Assembly: GCA_903952205.1 (NCBI GenBank)
Contig: CAJBEZ010000064.1
Coordinates: 94,001 to 158,000, forward strand
Direction: 5' to 3'
Length of the DNA stretch: 64,000 bases
Origin: an uncultured Desulfomonile sp.
Lineage (GTDB): Bacteria > Desulfobacterota > Desulfomonilia > Desulfomonilales > Desulfomonilaceae
Within the stretch, counting starts at the first letter, position 1, and every line of letters starts with the position of its first letter. Shown one piece after another: positions 9,791 to 18,516 of this stretch. The position numbers and the translations under genes were made by a program. The notes under the pieces were generated by a model, which saw nothing but the letters and a program-made list of their open reading frames with translations, was not told the DNA's origin and did no database searches.

Positions 9791-10999
9791 ATGGAACCAA
9801 TCAAGGCCCTCAAAGAAATCAAGAAAATTACCATGGATTATTTCACTGCCGCGCACATGGCTCCTAATAACCATAAACCAGTAGTGTACTGTAATGTTTT
9901 CACACCGGTGGAACTCATTTACACCATGGACATGTTCCCTGTTTACCCGGAAAACCATGCGGCAATAATTGGGGCTAGAAAAATGACGACGGAATTGTCG
10001 GCCGCCGCTGAGGGCATGGGTTACGTCATGGATCTCTGTTCTTACGCAAGGTGTGACATCGGGTCCATAAAAGCCGGCGTAAGCCCTACCTGGGGGTTGC
10101 CCAAACCTGACCTGATTCTGGTGATAAACTGTCAATGTGGGACCCTCACAAAATGGTTTGAAGTGTTAAGTAGAAAATACAACGCGCCGATGGTTCTTAT
10201 AGATGTTCCTCATTCCGGAAATGGTGAGCAAGATGTTTGCGCTGAAGCTTACGTCAGGAAACAATTGGAAGATTTGATAAAAATTCTAGAAAGTATCTCA
10301 GGCAAAAGTCTGGATGAAGCAAAATTCAAGGAAGTCATGAATCTCTCAAAGAAGGCGTCTGAGCTTTGGACAAGAATGCTCATAATGGGAGAACAAATTC
10401 CTGCTCCAATGACGGTTTTTGACCAGTTTGTTTCAATGTTTCCAATTGTTTCACAGAGGGGAACAGAAACTGCGGTAAGTTTTTATGGAAACCTTGTTCA
10501 AGAATTAGAGGAACGCGTGGCCAAAAAAATGCCGGCGGTAGATAATGAAAAGTTTAGATTATTTTGGGACAATTTACCTATTTGGTCTGAGTTAAGCAGA
10601 CTTTCAGGTTTTCTTGCTGATAGGGGGGCGTCAGTCGTCACTTCTATATATACTTGGGCATGGAGTCAGCTTGCGGTCAATGAACAAGACCCCTTAACTG
10701 ATTGGACCCGGCAATATTTGTATACCTTTAATTTGAATTTTGATTACAGAGTCGAAAAATACATTGAGCTAGCTCAACGATACAGCGTTGATGGTTTCTT
10801 ATTTCATTCGAATCGTAGTTGCAAATGGATTTCTCAGGATGTATTTGCGCTGAGGGACGCTATTACCAAAAGCACAGGAATACCTGGGGTAATCTTTGAG
10901 GCGGATCAAAATGATCCCAGGCTGTATTCGTTTGAAAATTTGGAAAAACAGATTGAAAACTTTTTAGAGTTACTGGAATTCAAGGGTCGACATGTTTAA
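9791..10999 (+). CDS. 2-hydroxyacyl-CoA dehydratase / benzoyl-CoA reductase-type subunit (BcrB/HgdA-like)
   Basis: 402 residues of the same superfamily but the longer subunit type. Cluster or substrate-binding signatures include MDLCSYARCD near residues 79-88, NCQCGT near 115-120 and HSNRSCKWIS near 336-345, the last matching the highly conserved NRSCK box. It should form a heterodimer with the product of the gene upstream, each subunit holding a [4Fe-4S] cluster. Members reduce or dehydrate aromatic or 2-hydroxyacyl-CoA esters after activation by a separate ATPase, which is not encoded nearby. Confidence 0.8.
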   Translation: MEPIKALKEIKKITMDYFTAAHMAPNNHKPVVYCNVFTPVELIYTMDMFPVYPENHAAIIGARKMTTELSAAAEGMGYVMDLCSYARCDIGSIKAGVSPTWGLPKPDLILVINCQCGTLTKWFEVLSRKYNAPMVLIDVPHSGNGEQDVCAEAYVRKQLEDLIKILESISGKSLDEAKFKEVMNLSKKASELWTRMLIMGEQIPAPMTVFDQFVSMFPIVSQRGTETAVSFYGNLVQELEERVAKKMPAVDNEKFRLFWDNLPIWSELSRLSGFLADRGASVVTSIYTWAWSQLAVNEQDPLTDWTRQYLYTFNLNFDYRVEKYIELAQRYSVDGFLFHSNRSCKWISQDVFALRDAITKSTGIPGVIFEADQNDPRLYSFENLEKQIENFLELLEFKGRHV

Positions 11000-11005
11000 C
11001 GGCGG

Positions 11006-11296
11006 TTATTCGCCTTGCTCAATTAGGGGATTTCTAGCCAGACGACATGCACAGTTACCTTCGTCACCATTATTCCATTCGTTGATTTTTAATCGTAGTT
11101 CCCCGCGGTCCAGTCGTAGGTGTTTTTTCACCTCACCCTGAGTAATAAGCCTCATTTTGTAGGCGAAAAACAAGGCTTCTTCCAGCAAGCCTTTTGTAAA
11201 CGGAAGCCTTTCTTTTAGCAGGTTATGGCGATCCAACAAGTTGAGGACTTGCTGGTAAGAAAGTTCAAAATAAATGGTGTCGGATTCAGTCATCAT
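11006..11296 (-). CDS. Hypothetical protein, 96 aa
   Basis: Unrecognised. The N-terminal half is helical (LSYQQVLNLLDRHNLL), followed by a segment LITQGEVKKHLRLDRGELRLKI (split here: LITQGEVKKHLRL and DRGELRLKI) that could be a winged-helix-like recognition region, and a C-terminal tail with CAC. The stop is six bases from the end of the upstream, oppositely oriented dehydratase gene. It is divergent from the fumarase genes with a gap of about 100 bp, so it could act on that promoter, but nothing proves this. Confidence 0.5.
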   Translation of the reverse strand: MMTESDTIYFELSYQQVLNLLDRHNLLKERLPFTKGLLEEALFFAYKMRLITQGEVKKHLRLDRGELRLKINEWNNGDEGNCACRLARNPLIEQGE

Positions 11297-11400
11297 TTGG
11301 AATAGCTCCTAAACACTTTATATTCTCTTTTTTGAATAACCATTGATTTGAGATCTATTTTCAACAAACCGAAAAGGATTGCAAGCTCAGGAATAACATC

Positions 11401-12240
11401 ATGAAAACCATATTCACGGACGATATTACAAGCGCAGTTCGTAATCTGTGCATTCAAGCGTGTACGGTGTTGGGCAATGACGTAATCCAACAGTTGAACT
11501 TCGCTCTGGAAACTGAGGAATCAAGCATTGGCAGGATGGTTTTGGAGAAAGTCATTCAGAATGCGGAGATAGCGGCTACAGAGCGCATTCCGCTGTGCCA
11601 GGACACCGGCATGGCGGTAGTTTTTCTTGAAATTGGTCAAGATTGTCATATTGAAGGTGATTTGTTGTCAAATGCTGTCAACGAAGGGGTCAGGCAGGGA
11701 TACAAAGACGGATTTTTGAGAAAATCGACGCTTGATCCGATTACCCGCGTCAATTTTGGCGACAATACGCCGGCAGTCATCCATACTGAAATAGTGGCTG
11801 GAGAAAAATTCAAGATCACTCTGGCTCCTAAGGGTTTCGGATCTGAGAACATGTCGAGGGTTATGATGTTTCCTCCCTCAGCAGGTATTGAAGGCGCAAA
11901 AGATTTTATTGTCCAACGGGTCCTGGAATCGGGAGGTAATCCTTGTCCTCCTGTTGTGGTAGGTGTTGGTCTGGGGGGTACTTTTGAGAAATCGGCCTTG
12001 ATTGCTAAAAAAGCTCTGTTGAGACCTTTGGGATTACAGAATCCTGATCCGGTTCTAGCTTCTTTGGAAGCGGAGCTTTTAGGGAGAATCAACAGTAGTG
12101 GTATAGGCCCCATGGGATTGGGAGGAAAAACTACCGCATTAGCGGTCCACATAAATTCCTACCCCACGCACATTGCGAGTTTACCGGTAGCTGTAAATAT
12201 ACAGTGCCATTCATGCCGCCATGCGGAGGTCGAATTATGA
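11401..12240 (+). CDS. Fumarate hydratase class I, alpha subunit (TtdA/FumA N-terminal type)
   Basis: 279 residues, the normal size for the separate N-terminal subunit of the oxygen-sensitive [4Fe-4S] fumarase or tartrate dehydratase. The three cluster cysteines are visible in LCQDTGMA (near residue 66), GGNPCPPVVVG (near 182) and IQCHSCRHAE (near 271). It interconverts fumarate and malate in the cytoplasm. The stop overlaps the start of the beta-subunit gene by ATGA, indicating translational coupling. Fumarase and L-tartrate dehydratase cannot be separated by sequence inspection, and fumarase is more likely in an anaerobe. Confidence 0.9.
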   Translation: MKTIFTDDITSAVRNLCIQACTVLGNDVIQQLNFALETEESSIGRMVLEKVIQNAEIAATERIPLCQDTGMAVVFLEIGQDCHIEGDLLSNAVNEGVRQGYKDGFLRKSTLDPITRVNFGDNTPAVIHTEIVAGEKFKITLAPKGFGSENMSRVMMFPPSAGIEGAKDFIVQRVLESGGNPCPPVVVGVGLGGTFEKSALIAKKALLRPLGLQNPDPVLASLEAELLGRINSSGIGPMGLGGKTTALAVHINSYPTHIASLPVAVNIQCHSCRHAEVEL

Positions 12241-12794
12241 GCGCTCAGCCACGAAAAATCTTTGCGCCTCTTGACAGTATTGTTGTCAATAGTCTTCGGG
12301 CTGGTGACGTGGCGCTGCTCTCCGGGATCATAATAACTGGAAGAGACGCCGCTCATAAGCGGATGGTTGATTTAATAGAAGCCGGCGAGCCCTTACCTTT
12401 TCAAATAGAAGGCGAGGTGATCTATTACGTTGGCCCGACCCCTGCGCCTCCAGGTCGCCCAATAGGCGCCGCCGGCCCGACCACGAGCTATCGCATGGAT
12501 CATTACGCTCCGCTACTCATAGAAAAGGGATTAAAGGGCATGATTGGTAAGGGTCAGCGTTCCAAGGAAGTTAAGAGCGCCATGATGAAATGGGGAGCTG
12601 TCTACTTTGCCGCAATCGGAGGAACCGGCGCCCTTATGTCTCGCTGCGTGAAAGAGGCGGAAGTGATCGCATGGGAAGAACTTGGACCTGAGGCTGTCAG
12701 GAGGCTGGTTGTCGAAAACATGCCATTGATAGTGGCGACAGATGTCTTGGGTAATGACCTCTACTCTACGGGGCCGGCTCAGTACCGAACTTAG
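12237..12794 (+). CDS. Fumarate hydratase class I, beta subunit (TtdB/FumA C-terminal type)
   Basis: 185 residues. The start is ATG 12237, overlapping the alpha-subunit stop (ATGA) with GGAGG a few bases upstream. A longer frame from 12204 would lie wholly inside the alpha gene. Family motifs include RDAAHKRM near residue 36, GPTPAPPGRPIG near 64 and the swivelling-domain GAAGPTTSYRMD segment. It forms the second half of the active site with the alpha subunit. Confidence 0.9.
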   Translation: MSAQPRKIFAPLDSIVVNSLRAGDVALLSGIIITGRDAAHKRMVDLIEAGEPLPFQIEGEVIYYVGPTPAPPGRPIGAAGPTTSYRMDHYAPLLIEKGLKGMIGKGQRSKEVKSAMMKWGAVYFAAIGGTGALMSRCVKEAEVIAWEELGPEAVRRLVVENMPLIVATDVLGNDLYSTGPAQYRT

Positions 12795-12865
12795 GACACA
12801 TTCTTGAAATAGTTCATACAAGGGTTACTTGCTTCTTATGTTGCCTGAGAAAACAGGTTCTATTT

Positions 12866-13759
12866 TTGACTTTTAAACATTATAGGGTAATTAAAGGGCA
12901 TGTTCTTGTTGTGGCCGCTACGGCAATTTGGTCCGGCAATTTCATTGTAGCTCGGTTCCTGGCGGATTCTACGCCGCCTGTCATACTTGTGGTTCTGCGC
13001 TCTTTTATAGCAGCGGTTTTTTTGTTTCCTTTTGTGATACGTCCGATCTTGAATTGTATACCACTAATTCGTAAACATCTTGGTTATTTGGCGCTCACCG
13101 CATTCCTGGGGCTGACGATGAGCAATATGCTCATCTATGTGGCCGCCTCATTTTCCCCAGCATTGAACATGTCGCTGATCGCCATCTTTTCGCCAGTTTT
13201 CACGATCATATTCGCAAGAATATTTCTGCTGGAGGCATTAACCTTTCGTCGAGCTATTGGTCTGTCAATAGCTATTTCAGGGGTGGTTTTCCTGTTAAGC
13301 AATGGACGGATTTCCAACCTAAAAGATTTGACGTTTTCAATTGGTGACGTTTGGATGTTGGGTCAAGCGGCGTCATTTGCTTTATACAGCATTTTGGTTC
13401 GAGTCCGACCTACTGAATTGCATCCTCAGGCTTTCCTGTTTTCACTGTTTGTTTTAGGAACGCTTTTCTTGGCGCCGTGGTTTTGCTGGGAACTCTCCGG
13501 AATGACTTTGGGTGATTTTCCTCCAAAAACTGTTTGGGCTATTCTTTATCTGGGAATTGGCCCCTCTTTGCTGGCCTATTGGTTCTGGAATGAATCAGTA
13601 GGGATTATTGGTCCTGCCAGGGCGTCATTGGTTTATTATCTTCTACCTTTGTTCAGTGGAGTGGAAGGGCTTTTTCTTTTAGGTGAACCGGTTACCTGGG
13701 TGCACGTTGTAAGCGGGATAATGATTTTGGCCGGTGTGATTTTCGCTACATGGGAATGA
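12866..13759 (+). CDS. EamA/DMT-superfamily transporter
   Basis: 297 residues with about ten predicted membrane helices in two EamA repeats. The first begins GHVLVVAATAIWSGNFIVAR and the second near GDVWMLGQAASFALYSILV. Members export amino acids, metabolites or drugs across the inner membrane, and substrate is not predictable. The start is uncertain: TTG 12866 gives the longest frame without a clear ribosome-binding site, while ATG 12838 is in another frame and stops after twelve codons. It follows the fumarase genes by 71 bp and may be in the same transcript. Confidence 0.8.
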   Translation: MTFKHYRVIKGHVLVVAATAIWSGNFIVARFLADSTPPVILVVLRSFIAAVFLFPFVIRPILNCIPLIRKHLGYLALTAFLGLTMSNMLIYVAASFSPALNMSLIAIFSPVFTIIFARIFLLEALTFRRAIGLSIAISGVVFLLSNGRISNLKDLTFSIGDVWMLGQAASFALYSILVRVRPTELHPQAFLFSLFVLGTLFLAPWFCWELSGMTLGDFPPKTVWAILYLGIGPSLLAYWFWNESVGIIGPARASLVYYLLPLFSGVEGLFLLGEPVTWVHVVSGIMILAGVIFATWE

Positions 13760-13855
13760 AAAGGTTTTTGAAAATTACAAAATTCTTGACAAATCTTCTA
13801 CCGTGTGTCCAGTGTACTAATTCAATAAGCAATCCATCTCTATAAGGTATTAACC

Positions 13856-14386
13856 ATGTCCTCAGTCAGGAAGTTGTGTGGCCTGATAGACTCGATGAAC
13901 GAGTGGATTGGCCGGGCGGTATCTTGGACCACGCTTGGCCTTGTCATAGTGATATTTTCCGACGTGGTGATGCGATACGCCTTCAATAAGAGTTACGTCT
14001 TTACCCAGGAATTGGAATGGCATATCTTTTCATTCATTTTCCTGGTCGGGGCGGGCTATACACTCTTACACGACGGTCACGTGCGGGTTGACATCATTTA
14101 TCAGATCATCAGTCCAAAGGCTCAGGCATGGGTGGATTTCATAGGGGTGATTTTTTTCCTTATCCCGGGGTGTTACCTCGTTATCAAAACATCGGGGGCT
14201 TTCACTTTTAGTTCCTGGGAAGTCTTCGAAGGATCCCCTGACCCGGGCGGTATTTCCTATCGGTTTATCGTCAAATCTTTTATTCCTATTGGATTTTCCC
14301 TCATGCTTCTTCAGGGCATCTCTCTTGGCTTGAAAAGTCTTTTAGTGATCTCAGGCGCAACAGCCGGAAAAAGGTACGAGGCATAA
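13856..14386 (+). CDS. TRAP transporter small permease (DctQ family)
   Basis: 176 residues, four membrane helices, with the DctQ-type signature region AVSWTTLGLVIVIFSDVVMRY at the N-terminus (helix 1) and QELEWHIFSFIFLVGAGY (helix 2). It pairs with the large permease to form a sodium-driven importer in the inner membrane. The stop overlaps the start of the DctM gene (TAATG), showing coupling. It is the first gene of a three-gene TRAP operon. Confidence 0.92.
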   Translation: MSSVRKLCGLIDSMNEWIGRAVSWTTLGLVIVIFSDVVMRYAFNKSYVFTQELEWHIFSFIFLVGAGYTLLHDGHVRVDIIYQIISPKAQAWVDFIGVIFFLIPGCYLVIKTSGAFTFSSWEVFEGSPDPGGISYRFIVKSFIPIGFSLMLLQGISLGLKSLLVISGATAGKRYEA

Positions 14387-15705
14387 TGGAATACTTGCCC
14401 GCGTGGATGTTTCTGGCGCTGACAATTCTCCTCATGGCAGGATTCCCTGTAACTTTTACCCTCCTCGGAACATCGCTTTACTTTGGTTTAATCGGTTTTG
14501 GGTGGAGCTTCTTCGACTTATTGCCATTACGAATCTGGGGAGTCATGAACAATGTGACCCTCATGGCTGTGCCCCTTTTTGTCTTCATGGGAGTAATGCT
14601 TGAGCGTTCAGGCATGGCCGAAGAGCTTCTCGATACCATGGGACTTCTTTTTGGAAGATTGCGTGGTGGCCTGGCAATTTCAGTGGTGACAGTAGGAGCG
14701 CTACTGGGAGCGTCGACGGGCATTGTCGGCGCCACAGTGGTAACCATGGGATTGCTTTCAGTCCCAACGATGATTCGCAGAGGATACCAAAAAGAACTTG
14801 TTTGCGGTACCGTCGCCGCATCTGGAACCCTGGGACAGATCATTCCTCCCAGTATTGTCCTGGTCTTGTTGGGTGATATTGTCGGCGTCCCTGTGGGGGA
14901 TCTCTTCATGGGGGCGGTGCTGCCTGGTATGGTCCTTGTCGGGCTGTACATGATTTATATTTTCTTTGTTTCACTGTTTTTCCCCCACCTTGCCCCACCG
15001 ATTCCAAAATCAGAACTGGATGAATTTTTCGATATCGGATTGGCAAAGCGCGTAATGAAGGTCCTATTACCGCCACTTTTTCTGATACTGGCCGTTCTCG
15101 GATCAATATTCGCCGGGGTCGCGTCGCCGACTGAGGCCGCTGCAGTGGGAGCGGTGGGGGCAACCATTTTGACCCTTTTTCGTGGGACATTTAGCATAGA
15201 AGTGCTCAGAGCGGTAATGCTCCAAACCATGAAGTTAACGTGCATGGTCTTCATAATCCTATGTGGAGCGGCGGCGTTCGGACTGGTTTTTCGCGGGTTG
15301 GGAGGAGACGCCCTCGTAAGGGGCTTTCTGGGAGGTCTTGCGGCCCAGTATAGCCTCTGGGTCGTACTGGCTATTGTCATGGGAGTGATTTTCATAGCAG
15401 GCTTTTTTCTCGATTTCATTGAGATTACTTTCATCCATGTACCGGTTCTGGCTCCTGTCATGATTGCGTTCGGTGTGGATCCTCTCTGGCTTTGCATCCT
15501 GATAGCAGTCAACCTCCAAACGTCCTTTCTTACTCCTCCCTTTGGGTTCTCTCTGTTTTATCTTAAGGCCGTGACTCCGCCGGGAGTAACAACTGGACAC
15601 ATTTACCGGGGTATTGTCCCATTTGTGATACTTCAGGCTATCGGAGTGTTGTTCGTTGTGGCGTTCCCGTGGCTTGCCACATGGCTTCCAAGGGCGGTTT
15701 TCTAA
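14386..15705 (+). CDS. TRAP transporter large permease (DctM family)
   Basis: 439 residues, about twelve membrane helices, the standard size. Conserved features include VPLFVFMGVMLERSG near residue 63, GATVVTMGLLSVPTM near 114 and the C-terminal LTPPFGFSLFY near 383. It carries the translocation pathway and works with the DctQ subunit and a periplasmic binding protein encoded 96 bp downstream. Base composition of the three TRAP genes is somewhat richer in GC than that of flanking genes. Confidence 0.95.
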   Translation: MEYLPAWMFLALTILLMAGFPVTFTLLGTSLYFGLIGFGWSFFDLLPLRIWGVMNNVTLMAVPLFVFMGVMLERSGMAEELLDTMGLLFGRLRGGLAISVVTVGALLGASTGIVGATVVTMGLLSVPTMIRRGYQKELVCGTVAASGTLGQIIPPSIVLVLLGDIVGVPVGDLFMGAVLPGMVLVGLYMIYIFFVSLFFPHLAPPIPKSELDEFFDIGLAKRVMKVLLPPLFLILAVLGSIFAGVASPTEAAAVGAVGATILTLFRGTFSIEVLRAVMLQTMKLTCMVFIILCGAAAFGLVFRGLGGDALVRGFLGGLAAQYSLWVVLAIVMGVIFIAGFFLDFIEITFIHVPVLAPVMIAFGVDPLWLCILIAVNLQTSFLTPPFGFSLFYLKAVTPPGVTTGHIYRGIVPFVILQAIGVLFVVAFPWLATWLPRAVF

Positions 15706-15801
15706 GCATCAAATTGGTGGCAAATACAAATAAGGCATCTGGAAAAGAAACGGCTAACCTCGAAATAATCATTTGACCTAGAACAAAATTGGAGGTGCTT
15801 G

Positions 15802-16905
15802 ATGAACAGAAGGGATTTTCTTGGCAAAACAGCGGTGGCCGCAGGAGCAGCGGCTACAACTATTGGAGCGCCGGCGGTATGGGCGCAGGGGAAAAAGTAT
15901 CATTGGAAAATGGTCACCACATGGCCACCTAACTTTCCCGTCCTGCAGGTGGGAGCGGAGAGATTCGCCAAACGGGTCAAAGAAGCGACCGAAGGACGAA
16001 TCACCATTGACGTTTTCGCCGGTGGCGAACTAGTCCCAGCGCTTGGATGTTTCGACGCAGTGTCCGCAGGCACAGTTGAATTATTCAGCGGAGCGGCCTA
16101 TTACTGGGCAGGTAAGGTGCCTTCAGCTCAATGGTTTTCTTCGGTTCCTTTCGGACTGAATCCTCAAGGGATAAACACTTGGTTTTACGCCGGAGAGGGA
16201 CTAAAGCTGTGGGAAGAATGTTATGCGCCGTTCAATCTCGTCCCGAGACCGCAAGGCAATACCGGCGTTCAGATGGGGGGCTGGTTCCGCAAGGAAATGA
16301 ATACCATGGCGGACTGGAAAGGTCTTAAAATGCGTATTCCCGGCTTGGGTGGAAAGGTTGTGGCCAAGGCCGGTGGAACGGTCGTACTGTTGCCTGGCGG
16401 AGAAATCTTTACGTCTCTTGAGCGAGGAGTCATTGATGCTGTGGAATGGGTCGGTCCACTCCATGATCTCCGTTTAGGTTTGTATAAAGCCGCCCAGTAT
16501 TACTACTATCCCGGGTGGCATGAGCCGGGAACATGCCTTGAGGTGACCTTCAACAAAAAAGTCTACGACGGCCTGCCGTCTGATTTGAAGGTGATCCTCG
16601 ACTCAGTAGCCGCGGAAACCAACATCTGGAGTTTGTCGGAGTTCGAATCAAGTAATGGGGCCGCTCTTGAGGAACTGATCAACAAACACCATGTGCAATT
16701 GAAGGAGTTCCCTGCGGAAATGCTTGTCCAGCTCGGGAAACTTTCAACGGAAGTGCTTGAGGAAGAAGCGGCAAAGGATCCTCAGTCGAAGAAAGTCAAC
16801 GAGGCTTTTAAGAAATTCAGGTCGCAGATTGGTCCTTGGGGAACGGTTTCTGAGAAGGCCTATTACGATAGAATCTTTGGGAAATACGCTCTCAAGACTA
16901 CTTAG
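15802..16905 (+). CDS. TRAP transporter substrate-binding protein, TakP-like (Tat-exported)
   Basis: 367 residues from ATG 15802, chosen because GGAGG (15791-15795) lies six bases upstream. The TTG one codon earlier is unlikely. An NRRDFLGK twin-arginine motif and Ala-rich segment ending AVWAQ mark Tat export. The mature domain follows the COG4663 / TakP pattern, with MGGWFRKE near residue 154 and a YYYYPGWHEPGT segment near 235. TakP binds 2-keto acids with sodium, so pyruvate-like or branched keto acids are plausible substrates by similarity. It completes the DctQ-DctM-DctP set. Confidence 0.92.
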   Translation: MNRRDFLGKTAVAAGAAATTIGAPAVWAQGKKYHWKMVTTWPPNFPVLQVGAERFAKRVKEATEGRITIDVFAGGELVPALGCFDAVSAGTVELFSGAAYYWAGKVPSAQWFSSVPFGLNPQGINTWFYAGEGLKLWEECYAPFNLVPRPQGNTGVQMGGWFRKEMNTMADWKGLKMRIPGLGGKVVAKAGGTVVLLPGGEIFTSLERGVIDAVEWVGPLHDLRLGLYKAAQYYYYPGWHEPGTCLEVTFNKKVYDGLPSDLKVILDSVAAETNIWSLSEFESSNGAALEELINKHHVQLKEFPAEMLVQLGKLSTEVLEEEAAKDPQSKKVNEAFKKFRSQIGPWGTVSEKAYYDRIFGKYALKTT

Positions 16906-16945
16906 AGAATTATAGACAAAAAACACAGATCTACATATTCCATCA

Positions 16946-16981
16946 GAATAACCGGAACATTTGTTCCGGTTATTCCTTTTT
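16946..16981 (+). terminator. Intrinsic terminator after the TRAP operon
   Basis: A perfect 13-bp inverted repeat (16946-16958 with 16963-16975), four-base loop, followed by CTTTTTC. It lies about 40 bp after the binding-protein stop and should end the TRAP transcript. Confidence 0.88.
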
Positions 16982-17101
16982 CAATTCGCTTGTTGATCAG
17001 ATCGCAAATCGGGAATCATCCTTTTTCGTTTACATGGAGGCTTCAACTGGAGAAGTATGAGGCAAGCCCTTTGAATTCAGGGTGATTGTGATGTTTGTCG
17101 C

Positions 17102-17521
17102 TCATGTTGGAATCTTTTGACTTGTTGTTTCAGAAATGAATCTAGATGGATAGCAGTTCCCCAACACTTTAGCCACTGCGGCTTTAAGCGCGTCTATGTC
17201 GTTTCCTCTCTTTTCCAGGAAAGCTGCGGCCTTTTTGACGGCTTTATGGTTGGCGTGTTCTGTCAGGAAAGTGTAGACAATGATAGGTAAAAGTGGTCGC
17301 GTATCCTCCAGAGCGCCTAGACTATCTGGACCATTTAAATAAGGCGCCTCCAAATCATAAATTAATAAATCCGGCGGGGGTTCTTCCTGAATGAGTGAAA
17401 TCATCTCCCTACCATCTTTGGCCAGTTTAACCGAATAGCCATCTGAAACGAATTCACGGCGGAGGTACTCTCGAACGTTTCTGTTGCGATCGGCAATTAG
17501 GATGGTAAATGTGTCCGGCAT
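17102..17521 (-). CDS. Orphan response-regulator receiver domain protein
   Basis: 139 residues, receiver domain only. The phosphoacceptor is the Asp in LLIYDLEAP (near residue 56), with Thr in PIIVYTFL near 85 and the conserved Lys in FLEKRGN near 104. The acidic pair that holds magnesium is reduced: ILIADRN has one Asp followed by Arg where most members have two acidic residues. There is no output domain and no histidine kinase gene next to it. It may act by protein contact or be only weakly phosphorylated. Confidence 0.8.
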   Translation of the reverse strand: MPDTFTILIADRNRNVREYLRREFVSDGYSVKLAKDGREMISLIQEEPPPDLLIYDLEAPYLNGPDSLGALEDTRPLLPIIVYTFLTEHANHKAVKKAAAFLEKRGNDIDALKAAVAKVLGNCYPSRFISETTSQKIPT

Positions 17522-17739
17522 AGCCCTGGCTCTCGATGAACTTGAAATTTCTACAGCAACGGGCGTGCCAATACTAAATAGTGGGACACAATTGTTAGTT
17601 ATTTGAATTCAGGATATATTTTGTGTGACAAAGAAATCTACTGCGCAGGTTCACTGTCAATTTTCCTGACAGAACGTAAAAACTTTCGGAAATAAATTTG
17701 GTGATTTAGTGTTTGGAATACTCGATGAGGCCGATCAGC

Positions 17740-18222
17740 CTAGATGCGTTTGAATTTGGCGAATAATCCCGGATCTGATGTGTCTTCGAAGACTTCTGTC
17801 GATACATAATGGTCCTTGCCATCAAACCGGATGTACATGATTTCTTCTTCCTGAGCTCCTTTCCTCTTGTGACGTAATTCGTGTCCAGATAGACGCCATG
17901 TACCTTCCTCTATAGATTCGCTTTCACCAATTCTGGCCATTCTTCTAAAAGTTCCATCGTTTCTGTATTCCAGGACGAGAGTAAACGCGTTAGCGCCTTT
18001 GCTCACAAAAGGCCGGCCCTTGTAAGATGAAACATACGGTTTTCCAGGTTCCTTGGTTTCATATATTTCCCATTTTCCAACAAGTTGGGTAGATTCTTTT
18101 TCCTGAGGCGCTTTACCTGAAGGTTTGTCTTCCTGTGCGTAAAGAGGAGGGAGTAGAATACTTAGTATAAGAGCGCATAGCGCAGTGAGTATCGTCCGCT
18201 TTATCGATACCAAAGAGTTCAT
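17740..18222 (-). CDS. Secreted lipocalin-like hypothetical protein
   Basis: 160 residues with a signal peptide (about residues 1-30, ending LYAQ), a charged linker, and a beta-rich domain that opens with LVGKWEIYET and contains NDGTFRR and EGTWRLSGHELR. This resembles small lipocalin-like or DUF-type 'copper-resistance/lipocalin' domains with a GKW start. Function is unknown. It is a single gene with intergenic regions of more than 200 bp on both sides. The 294-bp gap after it (18223-18516) shows no feature I can support. Confidence 0.6.
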   Translation of the reverse strand: MNSLVSIKRTILTALCALILSILLPPLYAQEDKPSGKAPQEKESTQLVGKWEIYETKEPGKPYVSSYKGRPFVSKGANAFTLVLEYRNDGTFRRMARIGESESIEEGTWRLSGHELRHKRKGAQEEEIMYIRFDGKDHYVSTEVFEDTSDPGLFAKFKRI

Positions 18223-18516
18223 TATTTTGCAGGCCCAATTTCTTTAGCTGATTTGGTTCAGACAGATCCAGTCTATAATTCAATCTATCATAGACCTATG
18301 CCGGTCGCAACATGATCTTTGCCGAGCTTAGGGCTGGCGACGCTTGTAACGGTTGTTTGGGCTATTTTTCTCGAAACACAAATAAGATTTGGCGCCTAAG
18401 TCGCTTTTTTTGATATTTTTAAACTTGTACTATCTGTTCATTTTGAATTATGATTGAATTAGTAATTTCTTATATGCCATTCTGGCTAATAAATTGTTTT
18501 TCTTAGGAGTTCAACC

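Noticed and set aside
11646-12152. 168-codon frame opposite to the fumarase alpha gene
   Set aside because: Antisense shadow of a conserved enzyme, with no start signal.
12838-12876. Short ATG-initiated frame before the EamA gene suggesting a frameshifted start
   Set aside because: Only twelve codons and no family similarity; the transporter is complete without it.
13786-13791. TTGACA before the TRAP operon as a -35 box
   Set aside because: No acceptable -10 box at 16-18 bp; the nearest, TACTAA, is 23 bp away.
14955-15512. 185-codon frame opposite to the TRAP large permease gene
   Set aside because: Antisense to a clear DctM gene; composition rich in Met, Thr, Arg and Pro from reversed membrane codons.
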